From an uncultured Saprospiraceae bacterium (lineage in GTDB: Bacteria; Bacteroidota; Bacteroidia; Chitinophagales; Saprospiraceae), in NCBI GenBank assembly GCA_937928405.1, contig CALFWZ010000014.1, positions 34,140 through 98,139 on the forward strand: a stretch of DNA of 64,000 bases. Reading direction: 5' to 3'. The notes under the pieces were generated by a model. That model saw only the letters and a program-made list of their open reading frames with translations, ran no database searches and was not told where the DNA came from. The position numbers and the translations under genes were made by a program. This document shows positions 16,101 to 25,180 of this stretch, piece after piece (within the stretch, counting starts at the first letter, position 1; the number at the start of each line of letters is the position of its first letter).

Positions 16101-16660
16101 ATCGTCATGATATCCTTTTCTTTAGCTTCGATCATCTTAGCGATTTTACTATTGAATTTTTCTACAGATTCCTGTACCTCATTTTCTTTTCGTTTGCCTT
16201 GATCTTCTGGATAACCATCTTTGACCGATTTCTTTATAAAATCCATCGCTTTTTGACGATTATTTCGGATAGATACTTTTGCTTCCTCGCCGAGTGATTT
16301 AGACTTTTTAACCAAATCTTTTCTTCGTTCCTCCGTTAGTGGTGGAATATTGAGAATCACCATTTCTCCATTATTTTGAGGCGTGATTCCGAGATTAGCT
16401 TCAAAAATACATTTCTCAATTGGGCCGATCATGGGTTTTTCCCACGGCTGAATACTGATGGTTCTAGAATCAGAGAGGATGATATTGGCTACCTGATTTA
16501 AGGGCGTTGGCGATCCGTAATAATCGACCATCAGGCCGTTTAGCATAGAAGGCGAAGCCTTGCCCGCACGAACTTTGAGCAGCTCGTTTTCGAGATGTTC
16601 GATTGTTTCGTGCATTCCTTTTTCCGCCTTTTTAATAGTTGCTATTACTTCTTCGTGCAT
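16097..16660 (-). CDS. frr: Ribosome recycling factor
   Basis: A 187-residue protein of typical length that splits post-termination ribosomes together with EF-G. Signature segments are LLKVRAGKASPSMLNGLMVDYYGSPTPLNQ without the usual interruption, ISIQPWEKPMIGPIEK, PPLTEERRKDLVKK and IRNNRQKAMDFIKK. It is usually next to pyrH; here a PIN-like protein gene lies 12 bp upstream on the same strand instead, and the two probably form a unit. Confidence 0.95.
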   Translation of the reverse strand: MHEEVIATIKKAEKGMHETIEHLENELLKVRAGKASPSMLNGLMVDYYGSPTPLNQVANIILSDSRTISIQPWEKPMIGPIEKCIFEANLGITPQNNGEMVILNIPPLTEERRKDLVKKSKSLGEEAKVSIRNNRQKAMDFIKKSVKDGYPEDQGKRKENEVQESVEKFNSKIAKMIEAKEKDIMTI

Positions 16661-16672
16661 AATAGTTATGAT

Positions 16673-17431
16673 TTAAAAATTGTATTTAATAATTCCTTTG
16701 CGAACTTCGATCTGTTTATTTTCTACTAACATATTAATAATTTGATCTGCCTGTCCGTCGTCGTCTTCAATTCCCTGATGAAAGAGCGCAATATAGTCTC
16801 TTAATAAAATTACTTCAGCGGGGCGATTTCCTGTGTATTGTAGTCGTTGTACCGTTTCTAGGGCTTTACTTTCGATATCCTGTTTGTTGATGGTCTTAGA
16901 TGTTTCGGTACTCGTTTCTGCGCTGCGGGAAGTTTCTTTCTTTGTCACAGTGGCAGTTGTTTCACTAAGATCAATCCGGAGATCGGTTTCTGTTTCAAAT
17001 TCTGCTGCTTCGTCGTCTAGTAGGTACGTTTCTTCTTCTAAATCTTCTATTTCAAATTCTGCTTCTGTTTGTTCGACGGTTACTCTAAGACAATTTCTTC
17101 CGCCCTGATTGATAAAATCAATGAGGGGATCTAAATTGGTAGAGCTAGATAAGATCGCAAATTCGATTTCTTCGGATAGTTTTTCATCTAGTTTTCCCAA
17201 TAAAAAAGAAAGATGAAATTCCAATGAATCCGAATCAGTAGATTTGGCTACGATCCATTTTGCATTTTTTCCCATTCGTTGCATAGCTAGAACCAGCGGA
17301 AAAGGAATTTGTTGTTCTTGTGGTCGAATCAAAACGAAAAGTTTGCTACAAACTTTTTCGAGTTTTTCAAAATTAATGTGTTGCAGTGTCCTAAATTCAG
17401 TAAATACAAATCGTTTTTTCTTGATACTCAT
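16673..17431 (-). CDS. PIN-like domain protein with acidic linker
   Basis: A 252-residue soluble protein. The first 115 residues resemble PIN_7-type domains: RFVFTEFRTLQHINFEKLE, then LVLAMQRMGKNAKWIVAKS, LEFHLSFLLGKLDEKL and ILSSSTNLDPLIDFINQGG. In the family these positions usually hold FVDxENVQ and LDFHI; here the first catalytic Asp is replaced, so nuclease activity is doubtful. A long Glu/Thr-rich linker (about 125-190) leads to a helical C-terminal domain (about 190-252). ATG 17431 is chosen over the longer frame because the domain starts at its N-terminus. It lies 12 bp upstream of frr. The family assignment is tentative. Confidence 0.55.
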   Translation of the reverse strand: MSIKKKRFVFTEFRTLQHINFEKLEKVCSKLFVLIRPQEQQIPFPLVLAMQRMGKNAKWIVAKSTDSDSLEFHLSFLLGKLDEKLSEEIEFAILSSSTNLDPLIDFINQGGRNCLRVTVEQTEAEFEIEDLEEETYLLDDEAAEFETETDLRIDLSETTATVTKKETSRSAETSTETSKTINKQDIESKALETVQRLQYTGNRPAEVILLRDYIALFHQGIEDDDGQADQIINMLVENKQIEVRKGIIKYNF

Positions 17432-17598
17432 AGTATATTTTGGAGCTGTAAAAATGGATAATCCCTTCCTTGGTGCAGGTATTGAGTTTGCAAAAAGCAT
17501 TCCTAACAGTCTGCTAATTACAGCGAAATTATAAAATAAAAATTCATGTTGATTTTCGGGTGGCTAAGTTATAGTAAAATCAGCGAGGATCAAAATAA

Positions 17599-17632
17599 AA
17601 CCCTAAAAACTGAGTAATCAGCTTTTAGGGTT
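17599..17632 (-). terminator. Intrinsic terminator after the YugP-type protease gene
   Basis: ACCCTAAAA (17600-17608) and TTTTAGGGT (17623-17631) form a nine-base stem. Read leftward it is followed by TTTTATTTT. Confidence 0.8.
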
Positions 17633-17686
17633 GATAAGCACCTCTGACAATATTTTTATTTCGAAAATATTCCCAAAGGAAATATT

Positions 17687-18385
17687 TTATCGTCTTCTGC
17701 TACTTGAATATCTGAAGAGCAAATACACTAAGATTACTAGAGAAGATAAGGCAGCAGAAACGTATGTCATGGCAGCCCACCATAAAGCATCTTTTGCACC
17801 CTCTTGCTCAGCTCCTGCTGTTGCTCCACTTTCGTCCAACCAGACCAAGGCACGCTTACTTGCATCAAATTCAACTGGTAAGGTGATAAAAGCAAACAAA
17901 GTAGTTACAGCAAAAGCAATAATCACAGCGAGTAATAATTGTGGAATTGAACCAGCCATCATCAGCGCGATCATCAATCCGTATCCTTGAGCGATAGAAG
18001 CTACTTTTACCATAGGTACGAGCTTTGAGCGCATGGTCAAAAAGGAGTAAGCCTCTGCATGCTGAACGGCATGTCCACATTCGTGTGCTGCTACCGCTGC
18101 TGCCGCTACGTGCCGGCCATCGTGTACATCTGGGCTTAAAGAAACCGTTTTTGTAACTGGATTGTAGTGGTCCGTTAATGTTCCGGTGCCACGGACAATT
18201 TTTACATCATTGATACCATAATATGCGAGCATTTCAGCCGCAATATCTTTTCCGCTTTGTCCTTTACTTAAAGCAACTTTACTGTATTGGGCAAATTTTG
18301 ATTTTAAACGACCACTTACTGCAGCTCCAATCATAGTCATGACCCCAGCAATAGCGTAATAAATCATATAATCCATATTATACAT
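17687..18385 (-). CDS. YugP-type membrane zinc metallopeptidase
   Basis: A 232-residue integral membrane protein. After an N-terminal helix (MIYYAIAGVMTMIGAAVSG) the zinc-binding HECGH lies at about 101-105 within AAAVAAHECGHAVQHAEAYSF. Two further hydrophobic segments (about 125-165) and a C-terminal helix (VSAALSSLVILVYLLF) follow. This order is that of the YugP/peptidase M-like family. Substrates are unknown; membrane-protein or peptide turnover is likely. It stands alone with its own terminator. Confidence 0.88.
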   Translation of the reverse strand: MYNMDYMIYYAIAGVMTMIGAAVSGRLKSKFAQYSKVALSKGQSGKDIAAEMLAYYGINDVKIVRGTGTLTDHYNPVTKTVSLSPDVHDGRHVAAAAVAAHECGHAVQHAEAYSFLTMRSKLVPMVKVASIAQGYGLMIALMMAGSIPQLLLAVIIAFAVTTLFAFITLPVEFDASKRALVWLDESGATAGAEQEGAKDALWWAAMTYVSAALSSLVILVYLLFRYSSSRRR

Positions 18386-19161
18386 AGGCGATATTTTAAT
18401 TTTTAAGTTAACAAACTTGGGTAGGAGAAAGTTAAACCTCCTCGAAACACCCTGTATTTGAAGCTAAATAACTAACTTCTCTACTTAATCTGACCTAAAA
18501 TAAGTAATTAAGTCACATTTATAATAGCTCATTATAGCGTTATTTTTTTTAACGTTGACGATGTAATAAGAGATTCGTTAAAAAAAGCTAAATTTTAAGG
18601 TTAATATTAAGATATTTAGATATAAAAGGTGATAAAATGGCTTTTAACAAAACATTGTGGATAAATTATCGTTTCTTTTTGCAAGGATAATATTTGGATT
18701 TATAAAATATTGTGTATTTTTACGCCGTAAGAAAGTTAATCACGCCTGTTTTTTACTTTTTCATCATTAATTCCCGAATATTATTGAACTTAAACATGTT
18801 TAAGTAGTATTCCTCTTAATTCCCACTTTTCATCATTCCTCTTTATATTATACCCCCTATTAGGTTTAAAGGTTTATAAATGTGAGGCTTAATTGAAATA
18901 AACAATACTTACAGGCAGGTCAACAGTTCCACATTCGACATTTCCCGTTTGAATCTAGAAGCAAATAAGTGGACAGCTTAAAAGTACAGCCCATGTCCAT
19001 AAACTTATCAAATCAAAGATATATTATCAAATAACGTGAAAATAATTATAACACGAACGTCTAAGTAGAAGGACCTAATCATTTATTCTAACAACAATCA
19101 GGAAATTTTACTTACTAACCTAACAATAATTGAATAATTACTTTTCTTAAAAAACACTTGT
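18386..19161. other. 776-bp gap upstream of rho, with an operator-like palindrome
   Basis: No gene is supported here. It holds the divergent promoter regions of the YugP-type gene and rho and is A+T-rich. The most ordered element is a perfect 18-bp palindrome at 18788-18805. A 17-codon frame at 18636 (MAFNKTLW...) is not convincing. A long rho leader is plausible, because rho genes are commonly autoregulated by attenuation, but no terminator hairpin was found. Confidence 0.5.
18788..18805. promoter_or_regulatory. Perfect 18-bp palindrome upstream of rho
   Basis: ACTTAAACATGTTTAAGT is fully self-complementary and lies 357 bp before the rho ATG. Its size and symmetry fit a dimeric regulator site; no regulator is identified. 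Confidence 0.45.
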
Positions 19162-20796
19162 ATGTACGACATTTTGCAGCTAAATGATATGCTGGTACCC
19201 GAACTCAAAGACCTAGCAGAAGAACTAGGATTGACTGGGTATAAAAAATTGACAAAGAAAGAACTAATCTATAAAATCCTCGATGAACAAGCAGTAGGCA
19301 AAGAAGACAGCGGCAAAAAAGAGGTAAAGAAAGAAAAAGAAGCGAAGCGTCCCAAACCAGCTGCTAAACCAGTGGCCAAAACGGTAAAAGGGGAAGAAAA
19401 AGAGCGAGATGAAAAATCTTCTAACCGAAAATATGGTGATCGAAAAATGGCTACCCGCCGTTCCAACGATCGAGATAATCGTAGTCGAGATGATCGTGAT
19501 GACCGAGATCGCCGCGACAACCGTGGCCGGGATGATCGCAAAGATCGCCGCGATGACCGAGATGACCGGGACCGTCGGGACCCTCGAGATGACCGCCGAG
19601 ATAATCGGGATCGCCGAGATAATCGGGAAGCAGCACCCGAAGCACCAGATCCAAATAAATTTAATATTGAATTAGATGGGATTATAGAAGGAGAAGGAAT
19701 TCTAGAAATGATGCCAGATGGTTATGGTTTCTTACGTTCTTCTGATTATAATTACTTGACTTCTCCAGATGATATTTATGTTTCTCCTAGCCAAATTAAA
19801 TTATTTGGTTTAAGAACTGGAGATACCGTGAAAGGTGCGATTCGTCCTCCGAAAGAAGGAGAAAAATATTTTGCTTTATTAAGAGTTTCTAATATCAATG
19901 GTCTGGAACCTCAGCAGGTAAGAGACCGAGTACCTTTCGATTATCTGACACCTTTATTCCCAAACGAAAAATTTCAGTTAACGGATAGAAAAGGAAATGG
20001 AAAGGATTACGGAGAAAGAATGATTGACTTATTTTCTCCTATTGGAAAAGGACAACGTGGTTTGATCGTAGCACAACCTAAAACGGGTAAGACCTTCTTA
20101 CTAAAAGATGTTGCCAACGCAATTGCAAAAAATCATCCTGAGTGTTATTTACTTGTTTTATTAGTAGATGAACGACCGGAAGAGGTTACCGATATGAAAC
20201 GCCACGTAGATGCAGAAGTGGTTGCTTCAACCTTTGACGAACCAGCAGATAATCACGTAAGGGTAGCGGGTATCGTACTCGAAAAAGCGAAGCGTTTGGT
20301 AGAGTGTGGACACGATGTAGTGATCCTGCTCGATTCGATCACACGACTAGCACGAGCCTATAACACGGTAGCACCTGCCAGCGGGAAAGTATTGTCGGGT
20401 GGTGTGGAAGCCAATGCTTTACACAAGCCGAAAAAATTCTTTGGTGCAGCACGTAACGTTGAAAATGGTGGCTCCTTAACCATCTTGGCTACGGCATTGA
20501 TTGATACTGGTTCGAAAATGGATCAGGTAATCTTCGAAGAATTTAAAGGTACGGGTAACATGGAGTTACAGTTGGATCGTTCTTTGGCCAACAAGCGTCT
20601 CTACCCTGCTATCGACCTTACCAAATCCAGTACTCGTCGAGAAGACTTGCTGTTTGATAAAGAAACGCTACAGCGAATGTTTATCCTTCGTAAGCACCTA
20701 TCTGATATGAAGCCGGACGAAGCGATGGAATTCCTACGAAAGCATATGTTACATACGCAAACGAATGAGGAGTTTTTAACTTCGATGAATGGATAA
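19162..20796 (+). CDS. rho: Transcription termination factor Rho with Arg/Asp-rich insert
   Basis: A 544-residue Rho, longer than the 419 of E. coli. Order: N-terminal helical SAP-like domain (about 1-40), a Lys/Glu-rich linker, an extreme Arg/Asp-rich low-complexity stretch (about 97-158, many [14 protein letters not shown] units), and the RNA-binding domain (about 170-250) with [16 protein letters not shown]. The hexameric ATPase then has Walker [24 protein letters not shown] and [10 protein letters not shown]. Inserts like this are typical of Bacteroidota Rho and can bind RNA or drive condensation. A 776-bp gap upstream and a repeat starting at the stop codon downstream are unusual. Confidence 0.97.
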   Translation: MYDILQLNDMLVPELKDLAEELGLTGYKKLTKKELIYKILDEQAVGKEDSGKKEVKKEKEAKRPKPAAKPVAKTVKGEEKERDEKSSNRKYGDRKMATRRSNDRDNRSRDDRDDRDRRDNRGRDDRKDRRDDRDDRDRRDPRDDRRDNRDRRDNREAAPEAPDPNKFNIELDGIIEGEGILEMMPDGYGFLRSSDYNYLTSPDDIYVSPSQIKLFGLRTGDTVKGAIRPPKEGEKYFALLRVSNINGLEPQQVRDRVPFDYLTPLFPNEKFQLTDRKGNGKDYGERMIDLFSPIGKGQRGLIVAQPKTGKTFLLKDVANAIAKNHPECYLLVLLVDERPEEVTDMKRHVDAEVVASTFDEPADNHVRVAGIVLEKAKRLVECGHDVVILLDSITRLARAYNTVAPASGKVLSGGVEANALHKPKKFFGAARNVENGGSLTILATALIDTGSKMDQVIFEEFKGTGNMELQLDRSLANKRLYPAIDLTKSSTRREDLLFDKETLQRMFILRKHLSDMKPDEAMEFLRKHMLHTQTNEEFLTSMNG

Positions 20797-20900
20797 CCGA
20801 CTGAACCCGAAGGGCAACGTACGACAGTGCGTTGAAGGAAGGCACCGCGAGATTGACGAAGGAGATCCATGAGCGGAGCGAACTAAAGCGGACGGGTGGC
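20793..20900 (+). repeat. Stop-codon-proximal repeat, long copy (after rho)
   Basis: Begins at the rho stop (ATAACCGACTGAACCCGA) and carries CGTACGACAGTGCG, GGAAGGCACCGCGA and AAAGCGGACGGGTGGC. The same blocks in the same order follow the aldehyde dehydrogenase gene at 63599-63685. This copy has about 30 extra bases in the middle. It is richer in G+C than its surroundings. Confidence 0.8.
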
Positions 20901-20983
20901 ATTTTTGTTCGATCAGTTAAGTCGGTCTCACTAACGTGTATACTTCGAGTAAAGTCTGGAAAGATATTTTTAAAGTATTAAAG

Positions 20984-21021
20984 AAAAAGGGTTGTCAACA
21001 TAATGCTGACAACCCTTTTTT
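20984..21021 (+). terminator. Intrinsic terminator downstream of rho
   Basis: AAAAAGGGTTGTCA and TGACAACCCTTTTT form a perfect 14-bp stem with a nine-base loop, ending in a T run. It can also serve the leftward gene ending at 21084. Confidence 0.9.
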
Positions 21022-21083
21022 AATGTTTTTTTGCTTTTTCCCTTCGAGGGCAAGTGCGTCTAAGGAAAGCTAAGAGCTAAAGA

Positions 21084-21521
21084 CTACTCAGGATGAACGT
21101 GAAACTCAATGGACTCCATCACTTCGCCTGCTCCTGCTTCATGTCCCCAAACCTTTGCTTCCAAGATCCAGTCAGTGTGCCCAGCAACCCCCTCATTGGC
21201 AGTAAGACCCAAGTCGGCATGGTACCCATACTCCCCTTCGGTGTGCACGTGTGCATCGCCAGGTTCATTGTAGATCACTTGCGTACTATCCATTTTGTTA
21301 TAGATTTTGACATTGATATGGTGTACTGTTTCTCCGGTACGGCTTTCAAAATCAACGTGGATATGGATAGAATCTCCTACCTTCTTATCGTCTGTATTAG
21401 GAGACATGATGTGTGCGTGATAGTCGTATTCAATCGTTTCAGGTTCCTCGTCTTTGTCACAAGAGACGATCAAGAAAGTAAATGAAAAGAATAATAGGGT
21501 TGAAAAAAGTAATTTATTCAT
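21084..21521 (-). CDS. His-rich exported lipoprotein
   Basis: A 145-residue lipoprotein: the signal peptide ends LIVSC (Cys21), followed by an acidic DKDEEPE spacer. About 13 His residues are spread in pairs through the mature part (YHAH, HIHVD, HHIN, HVH, HVHPE), a pattern seen in periplasmic metal-binding proteins. Alternating beta-strand-like segments suggest an immunoglobulin-like fold. I do not recognise a named family with certainty (DUF4625-like is possible). It lies alone between rho and the DUF5916 gene, both of which have separate transcription. Confidence 0.65.
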   Translation of the reverse strand: MNKLLFSTLLFFSFTFLIVSCDKDEEPETIEYDYHAHIMSPNTDDKKVGDSIHIHVDFESRTGETVHHINVKIYNKMDSTQVIYNEPGDAHVHTEGEYGYHADLGLTANEGVAGHTDWILEAKVWGHEAGAGEVMESIEFHVHPE

Positions 21522-21712
21522 CTTAATGATTTTCTGTAAATTTTTTTATTTAAAATATATAAAATGTAAGTAGACTACTTTAGAATTTATAATGCTTAGC
21601 GCTTTCAAGATATAAAAATTCACGGAGTATACTTTTAGGTATTTGTTTAATTAAACTGGATAAAAACATTTTTGCCAAAAAGGCGATAAAACTGCGTTTT
21701 AAACATGTGCTC

Positions 21713-23917
21713 TTAATACCAATAATTAACCTTTAAAATGACCGCTCGATTATTGGACCGTAAAGACGGACTGCCATTTGGCGAAAGCTTATCAATATCA
21801 TAATTATCTACATAGACTAAAAAGATATCTGACATGGGGGAGAACCTCCATTGTAGCCTGCTATTGATACCCATATAATCGGATTGATCTACATATTGAA
21901 AGAGTGTAGTCCACAAGAGGTTTTTATTAAATCCTATTTCTATTTTAGAAACTAGCGCAGTAATTTTTGATTGTCCATAAGGATCAGGAAAACTTAGATC
22001 ATTCCACTGATAGCCAACTGAAAAATTTCCCCAAGGTTGAATTCTATAATTGGCTCCAATATCAAAAGACGTCAATCGACCATTATAAAAACCACCTGTT
22101 TTTGCGGAAGCATCAAATGAAAAATCCTTGCGTTCATCTGATTGAAAAGATACCTCGCCGCTAAATGTTTTATATCTAGCTATTGGAAAAGGGGTGTTAC
22201 CTGTAAAGCTAAACGGATAAAGTAAATAGATATCATTAAATGAAACCTCTGTTTCAAATTGAGCTGTATTTTTGAATCTCATGGCATAATGCAAGTCCGT
22301 GGTGGTTTCATTAAAACTCCAATCTGAATTAACGATGGTATTGTTTTCAATATCAATTTGATGTCTGATGATATTACCTGACCTCGGTCTTTTTTGATAT
22401 TCTATATAAGCATACTCCGCATTAAATCCTGCTCGAATCGTAGTATCTCGTGCTGCATCATAGTTATTGACTCGTGCTGTAAAGCCGATGTCCGCAAAAT
22501 AATTTTCTTGAAACATAACGACTTCATTGACAAAAGTCCAATTAGCATTTCTATATTTTCCTCCGGCGTTGTAGACCATATTTTTATCATCAAATCCCGC
22601 TTTTATCGAACCATGTGCACCGCCCCAAATATTTAGCTCACCATTGTTTGATTGATAAAGACCTTCTAAACTGATATTTCTGCCATAGTCATCTTCGACA
22701 GTTTCGGTCTGGTCATAAGCTTGTCTGTTGAGAAAAAGACCTTGGATATGGGATCTACCAAATTGCCTTTTGTAGGCAATCGCCGATTGGTTTTGAGCAA
22801 AGGAATTAGCGGAGGATCGACTATGGATATTCATGACACCTATCCTATTATTTTTATCAATATTGCCGGTAGCTCTGGCGCCGTACAAGATGGGCACCGT
22901 TTCTAAATCTGAGTTTAAACCAATTTTTCTAGAAAAGAAAGGACGTACAGTACCTGTACCAAAGTTGGCAAATACATCGGCGTTTTCTAAAAAGAAATTT
23001 CTCTTTTCTGGAAGAGAAATGTTAAATCTAGTTAAGTTCGTTACCAACTCATCTGCCTCAACTTGTGAAAAATCGGGGTTGAGGGTAAGGTCGAGATTTA
23101 GGGTAGAGGTGAGCGCAACTTTAGCATCTAATCCCAAATTATAATCAAACTGAGTCGGTTCGTCCTTATTTTTATTGATAGCGGAACTAACATAGGGTAT
23201 TAAATTGAAATTGCCTTTTTTCTTAGTTGGGGGTGTATCCCAAATTAGGGCTCCGGCAAAAGCAGGATTAGGTGGAAAAAAACCTTCAGGAACTGCAGTC
23301 CAATTATGGAATTCATTACAGTATTTAATATTCCGAACAAAGTTCATTCCCCATTCTTGAAGGCTAGGATCATATCTAAGAATCTTAAAAGGAATCGCAA
23401 ATTCTGCGGACCAATATTCGTCTGTGGTGTGCGTTTCAACAAACCATTTATTACTCCAATCAGAATTGGTGGAAGCGTTGGGAGAATTGGTGGCATCGTA
23501 TTGAACACCGATTCCGGAGGTTCCAAAGAGGACGGCATTGGTTTTAGTATTGAGTGGATCAAGTATGATGGCAATTCCATCATTGTCCCAGTAGACATCT
23601 CTTTTAAGGGTAGTGATAGTTAGGGGTTCTGACTGGTAAGATTTTGTGGCGACGTAAAGATATTTATCATCATAGGCGAGCCTAATTTCTGTTTTAGGAT
23701 CTGCACCTTTTGCGAAATAAGGTATTTTTTGCCAAAAATCACCTCCTACTTCTGCTGAATTCCAGGTCGACTCGTTGAGTTGTCCGTCGATCGTAATTTC
23801 ATCTATAGCCGCATGAATATGATATTGAAAATCTTTTTTAAAATCTATTGTTTTCTCCTCTTGAGCAAACGAATACTGATTGCTAAATAACAATATAAAA
23901 ACAATATACTTATACAT
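21713..23917 (-). CDS. DUF5916 outer-membrane protein with N-terminal CBM9-like domain
   Basis: A 734-residue exported protein. The signal peptide (ILLFSNQYSFAQ) precedes a carbohydrate-binding family-9-like beta-sandwich (about 30-230: DEITIDGQLNESTWNSAE, YDDKYLYVATKSYQ, DGIAIILDP). A large C-terminal region with alternating hydrophobic strands follows, the DUF5916 outer-membrane barrel (PDFSQVEADELVTNLTRFN and ERKDFSFDASAKTGGF). The last residue is aromatic (VNYWY), as in outer-membrane barrels. The substrate is unknown; related genes are common in Bacteroidota without a PUL context. Single minus-strand gene. Confidence 0.85.
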   Translation of the reverse strand: MYKYIVFILLFSNQYSFAQEEKTIDFKKDFQYHIHAAIDEITIDGQLNESTWNSAEVGGDFWQKIPYFAKGADPKTEIRLAYDDKYLYVATKSYQSEPLTITTLKRDVYWDNDGIAIILDPLNTKTNAVLFGTSGIGVQYDATNSPNASTNSDWSNKWFVETHTTDEYWSAEFAIPFKILRYDPSLQEWGMNFVRNIKYCNEFHNWTAVPEGFFPPNPAFAGALIWDTPPTKKKGNFNLIPYVSSAINKNKDEPTQFDYNLGLDAKVALTSTLNLDLTLNPDFSQVEADELVTNLTRFNISLPEKRNFFLENADVFANFGTGTVRPFFSRKIGLNSDLETVPILYGARATGNIDKNNRIGVMNIHSRSSANSFAQNQSAIAYKRQFGRSHIQGLFLNRQAYDQTETVEDDYGRNISLEGLYQSNNGELNIWGGAHGSIKAGFDDKNMVYNAGGKYRNANWTFVNEVVMFQENYFADIGFTARVNNYDAARDTTIRAGFNAEYAYIEYQKRPRSGNIIRHQIDIENNTIVNSDWSFNETTTDLHYAMRFKNTAQFETEVSFNDIYLLYPFSFTGNTPFPIARYKTFSGEVSFQSDERKDFSFDASAKTGGFYNGRLTSFDIGANYRIQPWGNFSVGYQWNDLSFPDPYGQSKITALVSKIEIGFNKNLLWTTLFQYVDQSDYMGINSRLQWRFSPMSDIFLVYVDNYDIDKLSPNGSPSLRSNNRAVILKVNYWY

Positions 23918-24247
23918 GTATAAAATTTGACTTGGTAGTAATGAAGTTGTTTGAGAATAGATGGATAATTTACTTGCAAGTCATTGACTCCCAATATCTA
24001 CCTGCCATGCGTTAAATTTTTTCTTTTTCAACCTTCAGGCTATTTTATTCACAAGGCAAAGATACCTGTTTTGGCGTATCTGGATTTGAGGATTATGTCA
24101 TTTGTCAGTTGTTTTCCTAAGAAACTTTACCATGTGTGAGTATTTTCTTCTGTATCCGCTTGACCTTTATGGTCATCTTATAAAACAGCAAATGACGAAA
24201 TGAGGTAATCATTTCGCCATTCACAATATGAATATTATAAGTATGCT
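23918..24247. other. 330-bp gap with one 8-bp hairpin
   Basis: No gene is seen. CGAAATGA (24196-24203) and TCATTTCG (24209-24216) form a hairpin just beyond the T9SS cargo gene, without a strong T run. A second small pair, AGATAC/GTATCT, lies near 24060-24085. Confidence 0.4.
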
Positions 24248-25180
24248 TTATTCTATTTTGTGCATTTTACCAAATCCTAAAATTTTATCAGCAGATCTAA
24301 TTTTATAATATAATATTCCCTTTTCCCTATTGGGGAAATCGTCTAGATTAATTTCATTTTGTCCAGAATAGAAATGTGCGGCTCTCGAGTGGATGAGTTG
24401 TCCATTGATATTATAAATCTCGATTTGAGCATCAAGCTCACTATCAGAATTGTACATTAAATTAGGAGAACCTTTAAATGGATTTGGACTAATCGTCGTA
24501 TTGCCATTTGTATTTCCAAAAAAGAATGGAGGTAAGCCTCTTCTAAAACATTTACTTTCCCACACAACCAATGTCAAGGCAGTAACAACTGATCCATCAC
24601 AAGAAGTAAAACTAACTCTTACCCATACTGTTGGTTCATCGTTGGGAGTATTTATAGTTACGGTAGAATTAGAAGTAGTTTGTTGGAAAAAAGGATTGCT
24701 AATTATAAAATCAGTTCCTGCTTCCCAAGTATAGGTTCCAGTCGTAGCGTTGCTAGGTTGAATAGTCGCATTGAAGGTAATAGCATCTCCTGGACAGCCA
24801 TTGCCAGGTATTTCAACTTGAGAGACAGAAATAGACGTTGCAGGGATACATGGAGGATCTATTATTTCAGTTACAGTTACATTTGTACATTCACAACAAG
24901 GCTCTTCTCCAGCCTTAAAACTGGTGACACATACAGTTCCACTTCCTGTCTGATTAGCATTTACGTTAACACTTGCAGAAGTATTGTTACCTACGATATT
25001 TAAAACACCTGTAGTCGACCAAAAAAAATTGGTGTTGAGACTAGCAGTACCACTGAAAGAGTAGGTGCTAGTTTCAGCAATATCAAATGAACTTGGGCCA
25101 TTAATAGAACATTGAGCAAAAGAATTTTGAGCGGCAGCCAATAAAAATAGACTGGAAATAAGTAAAGCTACTTTTTTCAT
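24248..25180 (-). CDS. T9SS-secreted protein with PKD-like domains
   Basis: A 310-residue secreted protein: signal peptide (LLISSLFLLAAAQNSFAQ) and two PKD/Ig-like modules. The first is about 23-105 with FFWSTTGVLNIVG, the second about 110-215 with TYTWEAGTDFIIS; paired Cys include PCCEC. A C-terminal type A sorting domain (about 235-310) starts at ISPNPF and has IEIYNINGQLIHSR. The CTD directs export across the outer membrane through T9SS. No catalytic motif is visible, so an adhesive or matrix role is inferred. Confidence 0.8.
   Translation of the reverse strand: MKKVALLISSLFLLAAAQNSFAQCSINGPSSFDIAETSTYSFSGTASLNTNFFWSTTGVLNIVGNNTSASVNVNANQTGSGTVCVTSFKAGEEPCCECTNVTVTEIIDPPCIPATSISVSQVEIPGNGCPGDAITFNATIQPSNATTGTYTWEAGTDFIISNPFFQQTTSNSTVTINTPNDEPTVWVRVSFTSCDGSVVTALTLVVWESKCFRRGLPPFFFGNTNGNTTISPNPFKGSPNLMYNSDSELDAQIEIYNINGQLIHSRAAHFYSGQNEINLDDFPNREKGILYYKIRSADKILGFGKMHKIE

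Noticed and set aside
19269..19675. Several open frames of 67-90 codons overlapping the Arg/Asp repeat of rho
   Set aside because: They are low-complexity shadows of the GAY-CGN repeat in other frames (for example runs of [15 protein letters not shown]) and not independent genes.
21093..24734. Plus-strand frames of 60-130 codons opposite the secreted-protein genes
   Set aside because: All are antisense to well-supported minus-strand genes and show no domain, signal peptide or start context of their own.
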